A stretch of DNA of 64,000 bases. Source: NCEH01 sp002257205 (GTDB lineage: Bacteria > Pseudomonadota > Alphaproteobacteria > Rhizobiales > Xanthobacteraceae). A program made the position numbers and the translations under genes. Numbering within the stretch: the stretch's first letter is position 1; every line of letters starts with the position of its first letter. Positions 17,561-27,867 of this stretch are shown one piece after another. The stretch lies in the NCBI RefSeq assembly GCF_043195105.1, contig NZ_JBAFWO010000003.1. The stretch is one strand, 5' to 3'. Below the pieces are notes generated by a model. That model saw only the letters and a program-made list of their open reading frames with translations, was not told the DNA's origin and ran no database searches.

Positions 17561-17980
17561 TCAATGGGTCACGCAGGCATCGGCCAGCACCGTGCCGAGC
17601 CGGGCGAGATATTCGTCCCAATCGCGCATGCGGGCGATGGACCCGATGGGCTCCCCGTCGCGCAGCACGACGATGGCCGGCAATGCGAGGGCCATGGCCT
17701 CGCGCAGGATCCGTTCGATGGCGGGGCCGGCCACCGCGCCGGTCAGGGGGCGACGCCCGTGATCCAGCACCCGGACCAGCTCGGGCAGCACCACCGCGAT
17801 GTCGGGCGTCTCCATGTGGGATTTTCCGTGCGCCGGCAGGAACAGCAGCCGGTCGCGCGGATCGGTGCCGAGATCCTCGGGCGTGTCCACATAGGCATAG
17901 CCATGGGTGGTTATGAGCCGCTGAACCAGGGGATGGAGCGCCGCCGCGGCGGGAGGGACAAGGGATGCGATTTCAGGCAT
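17561..17980 (-). CDS. hupG: Hydrogenase assembly protein HupG (HyaE family)
   Basis: HupG (139 residues) has a thioredoxin-like fold without the CxxC redox pair and is thought to be a chaperone for the Tat-exported small subunit. Recognisable parts are LVQRLITTHGYAYVD, LLFLPAHGKSHMETPDIAVVLPELVR and LPAIVVLRDGEPIGSIARMRDWDEY. The ATG at 17980 overlaps the hupF stop by one base; a longer open frame upstream only shadows hupF. The context inside the hupDFGHJK run supports the assignment. Confidence 0.92.
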   Translation of the reverse strand: MPEIASLVPPAAAALHPLVQRLITTHGYAYVDTPEDLGTDPRDRLLFLPAHGKSHMETPDIAVVLPELVRVLDHGRRPLTGAVAGPAIERILREAMALALPAIVVLRDGEPIGSIARMRDWDEYLARLGTVLADACVTH

Positions 17981-18309
17981 CAGGCTTCCTTTCGGCCGGC
18001 GGCAAGGGCGGCGGCGAGATGCGGCGGCAATTGCGGCTCGCGGTCGAGATCGGCGAATGCCGCATCCAGCGCCGAGGCCGGGCCGGCGCCGGTGATGACA
18101 GCGGAAAGGGCGGCGAGCGCATCGGCGATCAGGCCCGCCTCGCGCGCATCCAGGACGCGCCGGCCCGCCCCCAGAAAGACGAGGACATGGTCGCCGACCC
18201 CGGCTTCCGGCACCAGGGACAGGTCGACCCGCTCCGGCCCCGCATCGCTTTCGCATCGGGCAAAGTCACCGGAGCGTTCAAGGATGCGCATGGGAATGCC
18301 GACGCACAT
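17980..18309 (-). CDS. hupF: Hydrogenase maturation chaperone HupF (HypC family)
   Basis: HupF (109 residues) is a HypC paralogue that begins MCVGIPMRIL, with the functional Cys2. It carries the LIPEAGVGDHVLVFLGAGRRVLD-type OB-fold segment and has a C-terminal extension of about 30 residues that HypC proteins lack. In rhizobia HupF has been linked to stabilising HupL, especially under oxygen. It starts 2 bases after hupD ends and overlaps hupG by one base. Confidence 0.93.
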   Translation of the reverse strand: MCVGIPMRILERSGDFARCESDAGPERVDLSLVPEAGVGDHVLVFLGAGRRVLDAREAGLIADALAALSAVITGAGPASALDAAFADLDREPQLPPHLAAALAAGRKEA

Positions 18310-18311
18310 GC

Positions 18312-18935
18312 TCAGGCCCCGTCGCTTCTGAGCGCCAGGACGCGCGCATCGCCGATGCGGCAGGCGTCCGCCGCGCTGGGGCGACCGGCTTCATAGGCTT
18401 GTCGGGCGATCGCCGGGGTGAGCACCGCGTCGTCGGTCTGGGTGCGCGGCAGGAGCGTGACGCCGAATGCGTCGCGCAGCAATGCCACTACGTGCGCGGC
18501 AGCGGGCGCCACCTGCGCCGCCACCACTTCGGTCAGGCCACCGCCGTAATCATCCAGCGTGTGGGGCTGCACCCCCACCAGACGCAGGACACGGGGCGCG
18601 CAGCCGCGCAATTGAAGCAAGGCCAGGACTTCCTGGAAGCCGGTCTGGTGCAGGCTCACCTTGCGCGCGCCGAGCACTGCGGGAACTTCGTCATCGCTGA
18701 GCAGATGCAAGGTGCCCGGCGGCAGGCCGTAATCGACCGCATCGACGATCACCACGATGTCGGCGTCTTCCAGATGTGGGAGCAGATAGAGGCCCTGGGT
18801 GCCACCATCCAGCAGTGTGACAGTGTCGGGCATGACGAAATCGCGATCGATCGCCTCGACGACCCGCACGCCAAACCCTTCATCCGCCCACAGGATGTTG
18901 CCAATTCCAAGCACGAGGATGCGATCGTCGGCCAT
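18312..18935 (-). CDS. hupD: Hydrogenase maturation endopeptidase HupD
   Basis: HupD (207 residues) removes the C-terminal peptide of HupL once nickel is bound. It starts with ILVLGIGNILWADEGFGV. The nickel-sensing residues of the family are present as Glu19, Asp65 (IVDAVDYG) and His96 (SLHQTG). The ATG at 18935 has a purine-rich site AGGGAGAAAGG upstream; an in-frame start at 19052 adds unrelated residues. Its predicted target site in HupL is after His589. A 259-bp spacer containing a terminator separates it from hupC, so it may be expressed by read-through or by its own promoter. Confidence 0.95.
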   Translation of the reverse strand: MADDRILVLGIGNILWADEGFGVRVVEAIDRDFVMPDTVTLLDGGTQGLYLLPHLEDADIVVIVDAVDYGLPPGTLHLLSDDEVPAVLGARKVSLHQTGFQEVLALLQLRGCAPRVLRLVGVQPHTLDDYGGGLTEVVAAQVAPAAAHVVALLRDAFGVTLLPRTQTDDAVLTPAIARQAYEAGRPSAADACRIGDARVLALRSDGA

Positions 18936-19101
18936 GCGACGCCTTTCTCCCTGGGATGCTCCCGATGCGGTCTGACGCCGCGGCTTTTTCGAATTAAACC
19001 AATACAAGAGACGTGCCAGCGTGGGGTCGGATCGCAAATCGAGCGCCGGCAAGGCTCAGCTTCCGGCTCCCGGTCACCACTTTGCCACCAATTGGCTGAA
19101 A

Positions 19102-19139
19102 TCCTTCCAGAAATGTTGGAAGTTGGAAGGAGTGCTTCC
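19102..19139. repeat. Nested TTCCA/TGGAA inverted repeats between hupC and hupD
   Basis: TCCTTCCA (19102-19109) and TGGAAGGA (19124-19131) are a perfect 8-bp inverted repeat. A shorter TTCCA/TGGAA pair is nested inside (19105-19109 with 19117-19121), and another TTCCA follows at 19135-19139. The RNA could fold in alternative ways, or the DNA could carry several half-sites for a regulator. It sits about 170-200 bp upstream of hupD and just downstream of the terminator after hupC. Confidence 0.45.
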
Positions 19140-19146
19140 AAATGAA

Positions 19147-19172
19147 AAAGGCGCGACAAAAGCCGCGCCTTT
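19147..19172 (-). terminator. Intrinsic terminator after hupSLC
   Basis: AAAGGCGCG and CGCGCCTTT pair over 9 bp with an 8-base loop, and on the minus strand the stem runs into a T tract (CCTTTTTCATTT). It lies 23 bases past the hupC stop and would end or attenuate the hupSLC transcript before hupD. Confidence 0.75.
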
Positions 19173-19194
19173 CAAGATGGGTTCTGAGCTGCCG

Positions 19195-19962
19195 CTATTC
19201 AGGGTCGTCGTCCCGGAACGTGCGGTAGCCATTGGTGATGGCTGAGACCATGCTCTGGCGGGACATGATGTCCTCACGGATCACCGAATAGACGTGGATG
19301 ATCACGAACACGATGAACACCCACATGCCGAGGTGATGGAAGGTGTGCACATTCATGCTTCCGCCCAACGCGGGGATGATCCAGCCGAACAGCCGGTCCT
19401 GCCAGCTGCCGAGCCCCTCGCCCTCGGAATAGAGCGCGAACCCCGTTCCGATCATGAACAGGCCGCCCACCACCATCACCCAGAACATGAACACCTGGGC
19501 GAGCGGGTTATGGCCGACGAACTTCAGCGGGCGCGGCTTGAGAAAGGCATACCATTTCACCTCGATGAACAAGCCGCGCCAGAAGCTCGCCTTCCAGAAC
19601 GGAAAGGTGAAAAGCTCGCGCGCATATTGGTTGCCCACCAGCGCCCACAAGGCCCGGCCGATAAAGCCGATGGCAAAGATATAGCCGGCCGAAAAATGCA
19701 GGAAGCGGATGGTGCCCATCATGTAATGGGCGCTGGCCTCGCCCGACAGCGTCGGCAGCGGCGAGCCGATGAGATAGCCGGTGACGCACAGCACCAGGAT
19801 CGAGAGGGCATTGACCCAATGCCAGAGGCGTACCGGCGCCTCATAGACATAGACGGTGGTCAGCTTCCGCGCTCCGCTGATCGGCGGGGGGGCACCCGCC
19901 GGGGATGCACCCGCCGGGGCGGCATGGGAGGGCGCTCCGGCGCCGAGGGACGTGTCGGTCAT
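19195..19962 (-). CDS. hupC: [NiFe]-hydrogenase cytochrome b subunit HupC
   Basis: HupC (255 residues) anchors HupSL to the periplasmic face of the inner membrane and passes electrons to the quinone pool through two b-type hemes. After a disordered Ala/Pro-rich leader (about 1-45), the sequence has VYEAPVRLWHWVNALSILVLCVTGYLIG with a heme-ligand histidine, RFLHFSAGYIFAIGFIGR, a third hydrophobic helix, and NVHTFHHLGMWVFIVFVIIHVYSVIRED with further histidines. The ATG at 19962 follows the hupL stop by 11 bp. Confidence 0.95.
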   Translation of the reverse strand: MTDTSLGAGAPSHAAPAGASPAGAPPPISGARKLTTVYVYEAPVRLWHWVNALSILVLCVTGYLIGSPLPTLSGEASAHYMMGTIRFLHFSAGYIFAIGFIGRALWALVGNQYARELFTFPFWKASFWRGLFIEVKWYAFLKPRPLKFVGHNPLAQVFMFWVMVVGGLFMIGTGFALYSEGEGLGSWQDRLFGWIIPALGGSMNVHTFHHLGMWVFIVFVIIHVYSVIREDIMSRQSMVSAITNGYRTFRDDDPE

Positions 19963-19973
19963 TGCCCCCTCCC

Positions 19974-21784
<1,811 letters not shown>

Positions 21785-21788
<4 letters not shown>

Positions 21789-22867
21789 TTGGCGTCTCCC
21801 TTATGCTGGGCGCGCTTCAAGGCGCTGACCGCCGCATGCAGCGCCACGGCGCCGCCCACGACGCCCGCAGCCGCGAGCCCGATCTGATCCGCATTGGCTT
21901 CCACACCGAAGCCCTTGCCGTTGATGTCCGCGAGGCGCGCATACCAGGACCCCTTGTCCCAGAAGCCGTCCTCGGAGCAGCCGATGCAGCCGTGGCCGGC
22001 CTGGATCGGGAAGGAGACGCCATCGTTCCAGCGCACGGTGGAGCAGGCGTTGTAGGTGGTCGGGCCCTTGCAGCCCATCTTGTAGAGGCAATAGCCCTTG
22101 CGGGCGCCCTCATCGTCGAACTTCTCGACATATTGGCCGGCGTCGAAATGCGGGCGCCGGTAGCATTTGTCGTGGATGCGCTGGGAATAGAACATCTTCG
22201 GCCGGCCCTGGCGGTCCAGCTCGGGAATGCGGTCGAAGGTGAGCATATAGGTGATGACGCCGGTCATCACCTCGGCGATGGGCGGGCAGCCCGGCACCTT
22301 GATGATGGGCTTGTCGAAAATCACTTCATGCACCGGCGTGGCGCGGGTGGGATTCGGGCGCGCGGCCTGCACGCAGCCATAGGAGGCGCAGGAGCCCCAG
22401 GAGATGATGGCCTTCGCGTCCTTGGCCACCTTCTTCAACTGGTCCACGAACGGCTTGCCGCCGATGATGCAATACATGCCGTCTTCATTGAGCGGCGGAT
22501 TGCCTTCCACCGCGAGGATGTAATTGCCCTTATATTTGGTCATCACCTCGTCGAGGATGGCTTCCGCCTGATGGCCCGCCGACGCCATGAGCGTGTCGTC
22601 ATAGTCCAGCGAGATCATGGAGAGCACCACATCCTTCACCAAAGGATGGGCGGAACGGATGAAGCTCTCCGAGCAGCAGGTACATTCCAGCCCATGCAGC
22701 CACAGCACCGGAAGGCGCGGCTTGGTCTCCATCGCATAGGCGATCTGCGGCGCGAGTTCCGGGCCGAGGCCGAGCGCGGCGGCGGTGAGCGAGCAATATT
22801 TCAAGAACGAGCGGCGGGTGATGCCCTGCCGCCGCATGACATCATAAAAGGTTTCGAGGCCGACCAT
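21785..22867 (-). CDS. hupS: Uptake [NiFe]-hydrogenase small subunit HupS (oxygen-tolerant type)
   Basis: HupS (360-residue precursor) holds the electron-relay iron-sulfur clusters. A Tat signal has RRSFLK at 18-23, and cleavage is expected after AYA (45). In mature numbering the proximal cluster region has cysteines 17, 19, 20, 115, 120 and 149 (Cys62, 64, 65, 160, 165, 194 of the precursor). These are exactly the six that bind the [4Fe-3S] cluster of oxygen-tolerant membrane-bound hydrogenases. The C-terminus has a hydrophobic anchor (QIGLAAAGVVGGAVALHAAVSAL). AGGAGGG lies 8 bases before the ATG. It is transcribed from the sigma-54 promoter at 22931-22946. Confidence 0.98.
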
Positions 22868-22930
22868 GCGGCGTCCCTCCTGGTGGTGCTCTCACGCCGT
22901 CGCGTCGAGGCGATGCGCTCAGGCTCCATC

Positions 22931-22946
22931 AGCAACCCGCGTGCCA
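22931..22946 (-). promoter_or_regulatory. Sigma-54 promoter of hupSLC
   Basis: On the minus strand the sequence is TGGCACGCGGGTTGCT, a full match to TGGCAC-N5-TTGC, with the -24 GG and -12 GC elements 10 bases apart. Transcription should start near 22920, about 53 bases before the hupS ATG. The activator would be the HoxA/HupR protein encoded at 12136-13596, which has the GAFTGA loop needed to contact sigma-54. Confidence 0.88.
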
Positions 22947-22963
22947 GTTTTTATTTTTAAGAA

Positions 22964-22976
22964 TATCAAAGTGTTG
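22964..22976 (+). promoter_or_regulatory. Predicted IHF binding site upstream of hupS promoter
   Basis: TATCAAAGTGTTG fits the IHF consensus WATCAANNNNTTR at every fixed position. It lies in an AT-rich tract between the sigma-54 promoter and the palindromes at 23001-23053, where DNA bending would bring a bound activator to the polymerase. IHF alpha is itself encoded at 38410-38727. Confidence 0.7.
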
Positions 22977-23000
22977 GGCGAATGCGTGGGCATCCGGGGC

Positions 23001-23053
23001 GGAAAGTGACACCTCACTTTCCAGCTGAGGCGGAAAGCGCGTGACCGGTTTCC
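23001..23053. promoter_or_regulatory. Tandem GGAAA-N12-TTTCC palindromes, candidate HoxA/HupR sites
   Basis: Two 22-bp inverted repeats with the form GGAAA-N12-TTTCC lie at 23001-23022 and 23032-23053. The first extends to a perfect 8-bp arm (GGAAAGTG / CACTTTCC). Their centres are 31 bp apart, about three helical turns, and lie about 92 and 123 bp upstream of the expected hupS transcription start. This is the usual place for enhancer sites of sigma-54 activators. The second copy lies wholly in the 3' end of hypF. No T tract follows the first repeat, so a terminator for hypF is less likely. Confidence 0.55.
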
Positions 23054-25377
23054 ACGTGCGCCGATTCCACGTCTGCCAGAATCCGGGCCGCCGCCACCGC
23101 CGCCTGCCCGAAGGCCAGTCCGCCATCATTGGCTGGCACGTCGGCGGGCGCCATCACCGTGTAGCCGTCAGAGACCAAGCGTGCGGTGACCGCTTCCAGC
23201 AGCACGCCATTCTGGAACACCCCTCCCGAGAGAGCCACATGGCGCAGGCCTTCGGTGCGGGCGACGTGCGCCGCCGCATCCGCGAAGGCGATCGCGACGC
23301 CGGCGTGGAAATTTGCCGCGCAGGTCTCAATGCCGACCTTGGCCGCGCGATCCACCAGCGCGGCGCGCCAGAGCGGGCTGGGGTCGAGCTCCAGCAGGTC
23401 GCCGCAGTCCGACATGGCGAAGGGATAGGGCGCTGGCGCCTCCCGCCCTTCGGCGCGGGCTTCCAGCGCCATGGCAGCTTCGCCCTCGAAGCTCAGGCGA
23501 TCCGGCGCCAGACCCAGCAGCGCGGCCATGGCGTCGAACAGCCGGCCGGCGGAACTGGCAAGCGGCGCATTCACCTGCCGCGCGATCATCGCCCGCAGGG
23601 TGGCGATGGGCTTGCCCGCAAACAGCTCTTGCGGAACGGCATTTGCGCCCACGGCCGCATCGAGATGGGCCAGCAAGACGCGCCAGGGTTCCCGGCTCGC
23701 GCTGTCGCCGCCGGCGAGCGGGATCGGACGCAGCCGGCCCCGCCGTCGGAACGTGAGATAGTCGCACAGCAGGATTTCGGCGCCCCACGCGGTGCCGTCG
23801 GCCCCAAGCCCGAGCCCATCCAAAGCGATGCCGACCACCGGCCCGGCATCGCGGCGCCAGCCGTTTTCGGCCATGGCGGCGGCGATATGGGCATGGTGAT
23901 GCTGCACGCCGACCACCGGCAGGCCACGGGCTTCGGCATATCGGGTCCCGAACCGGGTGGCGCGATAATCGGGATGAAGGTCCAGCGCGACGGCCACCGG
24001 GACGTGGGAGAAGACGCTTTCATAATCGGCGATCGCGTCGGCGAACTCATCCTCGACCGCCGGCGCGTCCAGTTCGCCGAGATGATGGGTGAGCAGCGCC
24101 TTGCGGCCATGGGTGAGGCAGGCCGCGCTTTTCAGATCGCCGCCGATTGCGAGCACCGGCGGCGCCCCGGCGAAATCCTCCGGCAGATCGAACGGGCGCG
24201 GCGCCTGCCCGCGTCCGCGCCGCATCACGCGCGCCCGTCCTCCAACGATGCGGACGACGCCATCCTCCAGGCGGCGGGCGATCGGCCGGTCGTGGCCGAG
24301 AATGCCGTCGACGATGCCGGCGAGTATCGGCGCGGCCTCGTCGTCACGAAACACCTGAGGTGCATTCGCGCGATTGGCGCTGGTCATCACCAGCGGCCGC
24401 CCCACGCGGTTCAGCAGCAGATGATGCAGGGGCGCATAAGCGAGCATGAGGCCGATCCGGCCCGGCGCCGGGGCAAGTCCTGCCGCCAACGGACCGTCCT
24501 GCCGTCGCTCCAGCAGCACGATGGGTGCCGCCGGGTCGCCGAGAGCTGCCGCCTCACCGGGGGCGAGATGACAGAGCGCAGCGGCGGCGTCGAGATCCGC
24601 CACCATGATTGCCAAGGGCTTGGACGGCCGGTGCTTGCGCCGCCGCAGTTCGCTCACTGCCGTGCCGTCTGTGGCGTCGCATGCGATATGGAAGCCGCCG
24701 ATCCCCTTCACCGCGATGATGCCGCCGGCGCTCAAGGCGGCCGCCGCCTGGGTCAGGGCATCGCCATCGCCGCGTGCCGCGTCCGGCAGCGGCGCCAACA
24801 AGGACGTCCAGCTCAGGCGCGGCCCGCAGGTGGGGCATGCGATGGGCTGGGCGTGGAAGCGCCGGTCTTGCGGGTCCTCATATTCGGCCCGGCACGCATC
24901 GCACAGGGGAAAGTCCTGCATGGTGGTGCGGGCGCGATCATAGGGCAGGCCCCGGACGATGGAAAAGCGCGGACCGCATTCGGTGCAATTAGTGAAGGCA
25001 TAGCCGAACCGGCGCGCGGCGGGATCGGCGATTTCGGCCCGGCAGACCGGGCAGGTGGCGATATCCGGCACGATGCCGACCGAAACCGCCCCTGCCCCGC
25101 TCGCCACGATGTGGAACCCGCCCCCCTCCGGCGGCGCCGTGGGATGCGATGTGATCGCCTCCACCCGGGACAGGATGGGCGCCTCATCGCGCAGCGCCAA
25201 GACGAAGTCTGCCAGCGCCTCCCGCGCGCCTCCCGCATGGATGAACACCGCATCGCCGGTATTGCGGACTTCCCCGGAAAGGCCGAGCCGCTGGGCGAGG
25301 CGCCACACGAAGGGCCTAAATCCCACCCCCTGCACGATCCCGCGCACGATGATTTCAGCGCCCTGGATGTCGGACAT
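23014..25377 (-). CDS. hypF: Carbamoyltransferase HypF
   Basis: HypF (787 residues) makes the carbamoyl group that HypE turns into the cyanide ligands of the active-site iron. The N-terminal acylphosphatase domain (VRGIVQGVGFRPFVWRLA, about 11-28) is followed by two zinc fingers with CPVC/CTEC and CDAC/CPTC pairs (about 108-190). A YrdC-like domain (GGIIAVKGIGGFHIACDA, RPLVMTSAN) comes next, and then a Kae1-like transferase domain with VGVQHHHAHIAAAMAE and the C-terminal HVALSGGVFQN. The length is normal for the family. It lies between hupV (7 bp upstream) and hupS, as in Rhodobacter capsulatus. Confidence 0.97.
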   Translation of the reverse strand: MSDIQGAEIIVRGIVQGVGFRPFVWRLAQRLGLSGEVRNTGDAVFIHAGGAREALADFVLALRDEAPILSRVEAITSHPTAPPEGGGFHIVASGAGAVSVGIVPDIATCPVCRAEIADPAARRFGYAFTNCTECGPRFSIVRGLPYDRARTTMQDFPLCDACRAEYEDPQDRRFHAQPIACPTCGPRLSWTSLLAPLPDAARGDGDALTQAAAALSAGGIIAVKGIGGFHIACDATDGTAVSELRRRKHRPSKPLAIMVADLDAAAALCHLAPGEAAALGDPAAPIVLLERRQDGPLAAGLAPAPGRIGLMLAYAPLHHLLLNRVGRPLVMTSANRANAPQVFRDDEAAPILAGIVDGILGHDRPIARRLEDGVVRIVGGRARVMRRGRGQAPRPFDLPEDFAGAPPVLAIGGDLKSAACLTHGRKALLTHHLGELDAPAVEDEFADAIADYESVFSHVPVAVALDLHPDYRATRFGTRYAEARGLPVVGVQHHHAHIAAAMAENGWRRDAGPVVGIALDGLGLGADGTAWGAEILLCDYLTFRRRGRLRPIPLAGGDSASREPWRVLLAHLDAAVGANAVPQELFAGKPIATLRAMIARQVNAPLASSAGRLFDAMAALLGLAPDRLSFEGEAAMALEARAEGREAPAPYPFAMSDCGDLLELDPSPLWRAALVDRAAKVGIETCAANFHAGVAIAFADAAAHVARTEGLRHVALSGGVFQNGVLLEAVTARLVSDGYTVMAPADVPANDGGLAFGQAAVAAARILADVESAHVETGHALSASAGK

Positions 25378-25384
25378 GGGCGCC

Positions 25385-26863
25385 TCAGTGCACCGTGCAC
25401 ACCATGCAGGGATCGAACGAGCGCACGATATGCTGCACGCTCAGCGGGGTCGTCTCGTCGCGATGCACGAGGGCACCCACCAGGGCGGCTTCCAGCGGGC
25501 CAGGCACCCCGGCGGCATCGCGCGGCGAGAAATTCCAAGTGGTCGGGGCGATGATCTGGTAGCGCGAGATGCGGCCGCCCTCCACTTCCACCCAATGGCC
25601 GAGCGCGCCGCGCGCAGCCTCGGTCAGTCCGGCGAACCGGCCTCGGGCGGGCATTTGCCCCTGGGCGCACCAGGAGCCCTCCGGCTCCAGCGTCCGCACC
25701 CAGCTTTCCATGGCGATGAGGGTGCGGGCGCTCTCCACCAGCCGTGCGATGACGCGGGACAACACATTGCCTCCGCCCGATGCCACGAGATCGCGGATGA
25801 GGGGCTGGCCGTCGATGACCTGACGCGCGAGAGCGCCGGTTTCGAACGGCAGGCCGTTCAGGCGCGGCGCCTTGCACCATGTGTACCCGGTCTCGTCCGC
25901 CCCATCGGGCACGGTCGAGCCTTGGAATGGATGATGCGGATGCGCGCGCTCCTCCATGCGAGAGAAGGTATGATCCTCCGCGATATCCGCCGGATCGAAG
26001 ACACCCGTTTCTCCCGCGACATGAACGCCGGCGGGATAAAGCGCGCCCTCCTGCGCGGGATACGCGCCATAGGAGAGAAACCGATCATAGGCGCGCCCCT
26101 GATGCGCCAGATCGAGATCGGCCGCGATTTCCAGGAACAGGCGGAAATCGCCGTCCGGGCCACGGGCGCGCCAGGCGTCCAGCTCGGCGCGGCCGGCAAG
26201 CGCGGCCACCTGTTCCAGCTTCGCGCCGAAGAGTTGATCTTCCAGCACCGCGCGCACCGCGCCCAGCGTCGCCAGGAGGCGGACCTTGTCGCGGGATTCC
26301 GCGCGCTTGGTCACGCCGCCCGGCTGGATCGCCAAAGTGTGCGGCCAGCGGCCGGCGAGCAGGCCGAGGACATGGAGCAAGGTCGCCCGTGCCTGCAGCA
26401 AGCGCCGCGCGCTGGTGCCGCGCCCGGCCTTGAAGCGGGCTTCCGCCTTCGCGAACCACGGGCGCCCCGCATAGGCCGCGCGGGCGAAATCCGGCATGAA
26501 GAAGAGATGGAAATGGGTGAGATGGTCGGCCACATTCTCGGTGGCGACGATGAGATTGGTGGCGATCCGCCCGTTGCGCGTCGGCTCCAGCCCCTGCAAC
26601 CCGGCGAGCGCCAGCGCTGCGGCTTGCGACTGGGAAACCGAGCAGATGCCGCAGATGCGCGGCGCGATCACCAGCGCATCCATCGGGTCCCGCCCTTCCA
26701 GGATGCGCTCGAAGCCGCGAAACAGCGGCGAAGAGACATGGGCCTGCGCCACCGCGCCATTGGCGATGTCGAGACGCACCTCGAGATCGCCTTCGACGCG
26801 ATTGAACGGCCCGACTATGAGCCGCGTGATGCCATCGCCCGCTGAACCTTGCGCTTCGCTCAT
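25385..26863 (-). CDS. hupV: H2-sensing regulatory hydrogenase large subunit HupV
   Basis: HupV (492 residues) is the active-site subunit of the regulatory hydrogenase that reports H2 to HupT. It has Cys71/Cys74 in APRICGICSVSQSQ and Cys486/Cys489 in SFDPCMVCTVH. The protein ends exactly at that histidine, so there is no C-terminal peptide to cleave and HupD should not be needed; this is diagnostic of HupUV/HoxBC sensors. The ATG overlaps the hupU stop by 4 bases. It is cytoplasmic. Confidence 0.96.
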   Translation of the reverse strand: MSEAQGSAGDGITRLIVGPFNRVEGDLEVRLDIANGAVAQAHVSSPLFRGFERILEGRDPMDALVIAPRICGICSVSQSQAAALALAGLQGLEPTRNGRIATNLIVATENVADHLTHFHLFFMPDFARAAYAGRPWFAKAEARFKAGRGTSARRLLQARATLLHVLGLLAGRWPHTLAIQPGGVTKRAESRDKVRLLATLGAVRAVLEDQLFGAKLEQVAALAGRAELDAWRARGPDGDFRLFLEIAADLDLAHQGRAYDRFLSYGAYPAQEGALYPAGVHVAGETGVFDPADIAEDHTFSRMEERAHPHHPFQGSTVPDGADETGYTWCKAPRLNGLPFETGALARQVIDGQPLIRDLVASGGGNVLSRVIARLVESARTLIAMESWVRTLEPEGSWCAQGQMPARGRFAGLTEAARGALGHWVEVEGGRISRYQIIAPTTWNFSPRDAAGVPGPLEAALVGALVHRDETTPLSVQHIVRSFDPCMVCTVH

Positions 26864-27867
26864 CGCCGCTTGATGTCCCGCACCGTGGGCGGCACCACCA
26901 GATGATCGCTCACCGCATTGCGCCGCAGCCGTTCCGGCGTCGCCGCCTTGGCGAGGGAGGACAAGGCGATGAACCAAGCCTTCGGCATGTCGGTCGGCAG
27001 GCCCACGGGAATTCCGGCAACTTTCGGGGTTTCCAGGAAGGCGTGGCCGGGCTCCTCGAATTCGGGGGCCGTGCAATTGATGCAGGCATAGCCGCCGCGG
27101 GTGCAGGAGCCTTCGCCGTTCCAGGATCGCGTATTGCAATCCGCATGGGCCTGGGTGCCGAGGCAGCCGAGATGCTCCATCATGCAGCCGAGGTCGGAGA
27201 GCTTCTCCGCGCTGGCCTTGAACTCGTAATATTCGTTGCGCGGGCAGCCGTGGTGCACGAGATGGTCGGCATAGAAGCGCGGCCGGCGATAGGCGTCGAG
27301 ATCCTGCGCGCCGAGCAGGCCGGCGGCGAGCAGCATCAAGGTCTCGGTGACCCAATTGGGATGCGTCGGGCAGCCCGCCACATTGATCACGGGCAGGCCC
27401 GAGCGGGAGCGGAATTGGGCGCCCAGCGCCCCGCCCTCGCGCCGTCCGTCATATTGCAGGCCGCAGGCATCGGCGGGATTGATGCCGGCGGCGGTTACGC
27501 CGCCATAGGCGGCGCAGGTGCCCACCGCGACCACATGCTCGGCGAGCCCCGAAAGCTCCCGCACCCATTCGATCGTAGGCCGGCCCGTGCCGGCGAGCAC
27601 ATGGAAGCGGCCGGTTCCGTTCGGCCCGCGCAGGAGCGAGCCTTCGACGCACAGCGCATCGAGGCGCAGCGCGCCCGATCGCACGCGCTCGAACACCGCC
27701 AGGGCCTCGCTTCCGGTTTCCTCTGAGAGCCCCGGATGCCAGAGCATGCGGATGCCGGCGCTGTCGAAGGTGGTGATGAGGTCCGGCCCCTCGGCGCAGA
27801 GCAGGGACATGGTGCAGCCGCCGCAGCCGCCGGATTGCAGCCAGAGAATGTTGAACGGGGCGCTCAA
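26860..27867 (-). CDS. hupU: H2-sensing regulatory hydrogenase small subunit HupU
   Basis: HupU (335 residues) is the iron-sulfur subunit of the H2 sensor. It has no Tat signal and starts directly with the cluster domain (NILWLQSGGCGGCTMSLL, Cys15 and Cys18). Further ligands are VGTCAAYGGV, VAGCPTHP and the C-terminal cysteines CTRGGYACINC. Where HupS has extra cysteines, HupU has glycines, so its proximal cluster should be an ordinary [4Fe-4S]. No ATG or GTG fits; a TTG at 27867 overlaps the hupT stop as TTGA and follows GGAGAAG by 6 bases, so it is the likely start. Confidence 0.93.
   Translation of the reverse strand: MSAPFNILWLQSGGCGGCTMSLLCAEGPDLITTFDSAGIRMLWHPGLSEETGSEALAVFERVRSGALRLDALCVEGSLLRGPNGTGRFHVLAGTGRPTIEWVRELSGLAEHVVAVGTCAAYGGVTAAGINPADACGLQYDGRREGGALGAQFRSRSGLPVINVAGCPTHPNWVTETLMLLAAGLLGAQDLDAYRRPRFYADHLVHHGCPRNEYYEFKASAEKLSDLGCMMEHLGCLGTQAHADCNTRSWNGEGSCTRGGYACINCTAPEFEEPGHAFLETPKVAGIPVGLPTDMPKAWFIALSSLAKAATPERLRRNAVSDHLVVPPTVRDIKRR

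Noticed and set aside
22868..23013. TTG-N5-CAA HupR-type site upstream of hupS
   Set aside because: No copy was found; the GGAAA-N12-TTTCC pair is the stronger candidate.
23041..25554. Plus-strand frame of 837 codons
   Set aside because: It is antisense to hypF, whose family motifs are intact. High-GC DNA keeps long stop-free antisense frames, and the residues here are Arg/Gly/Ala-rich with no domain.
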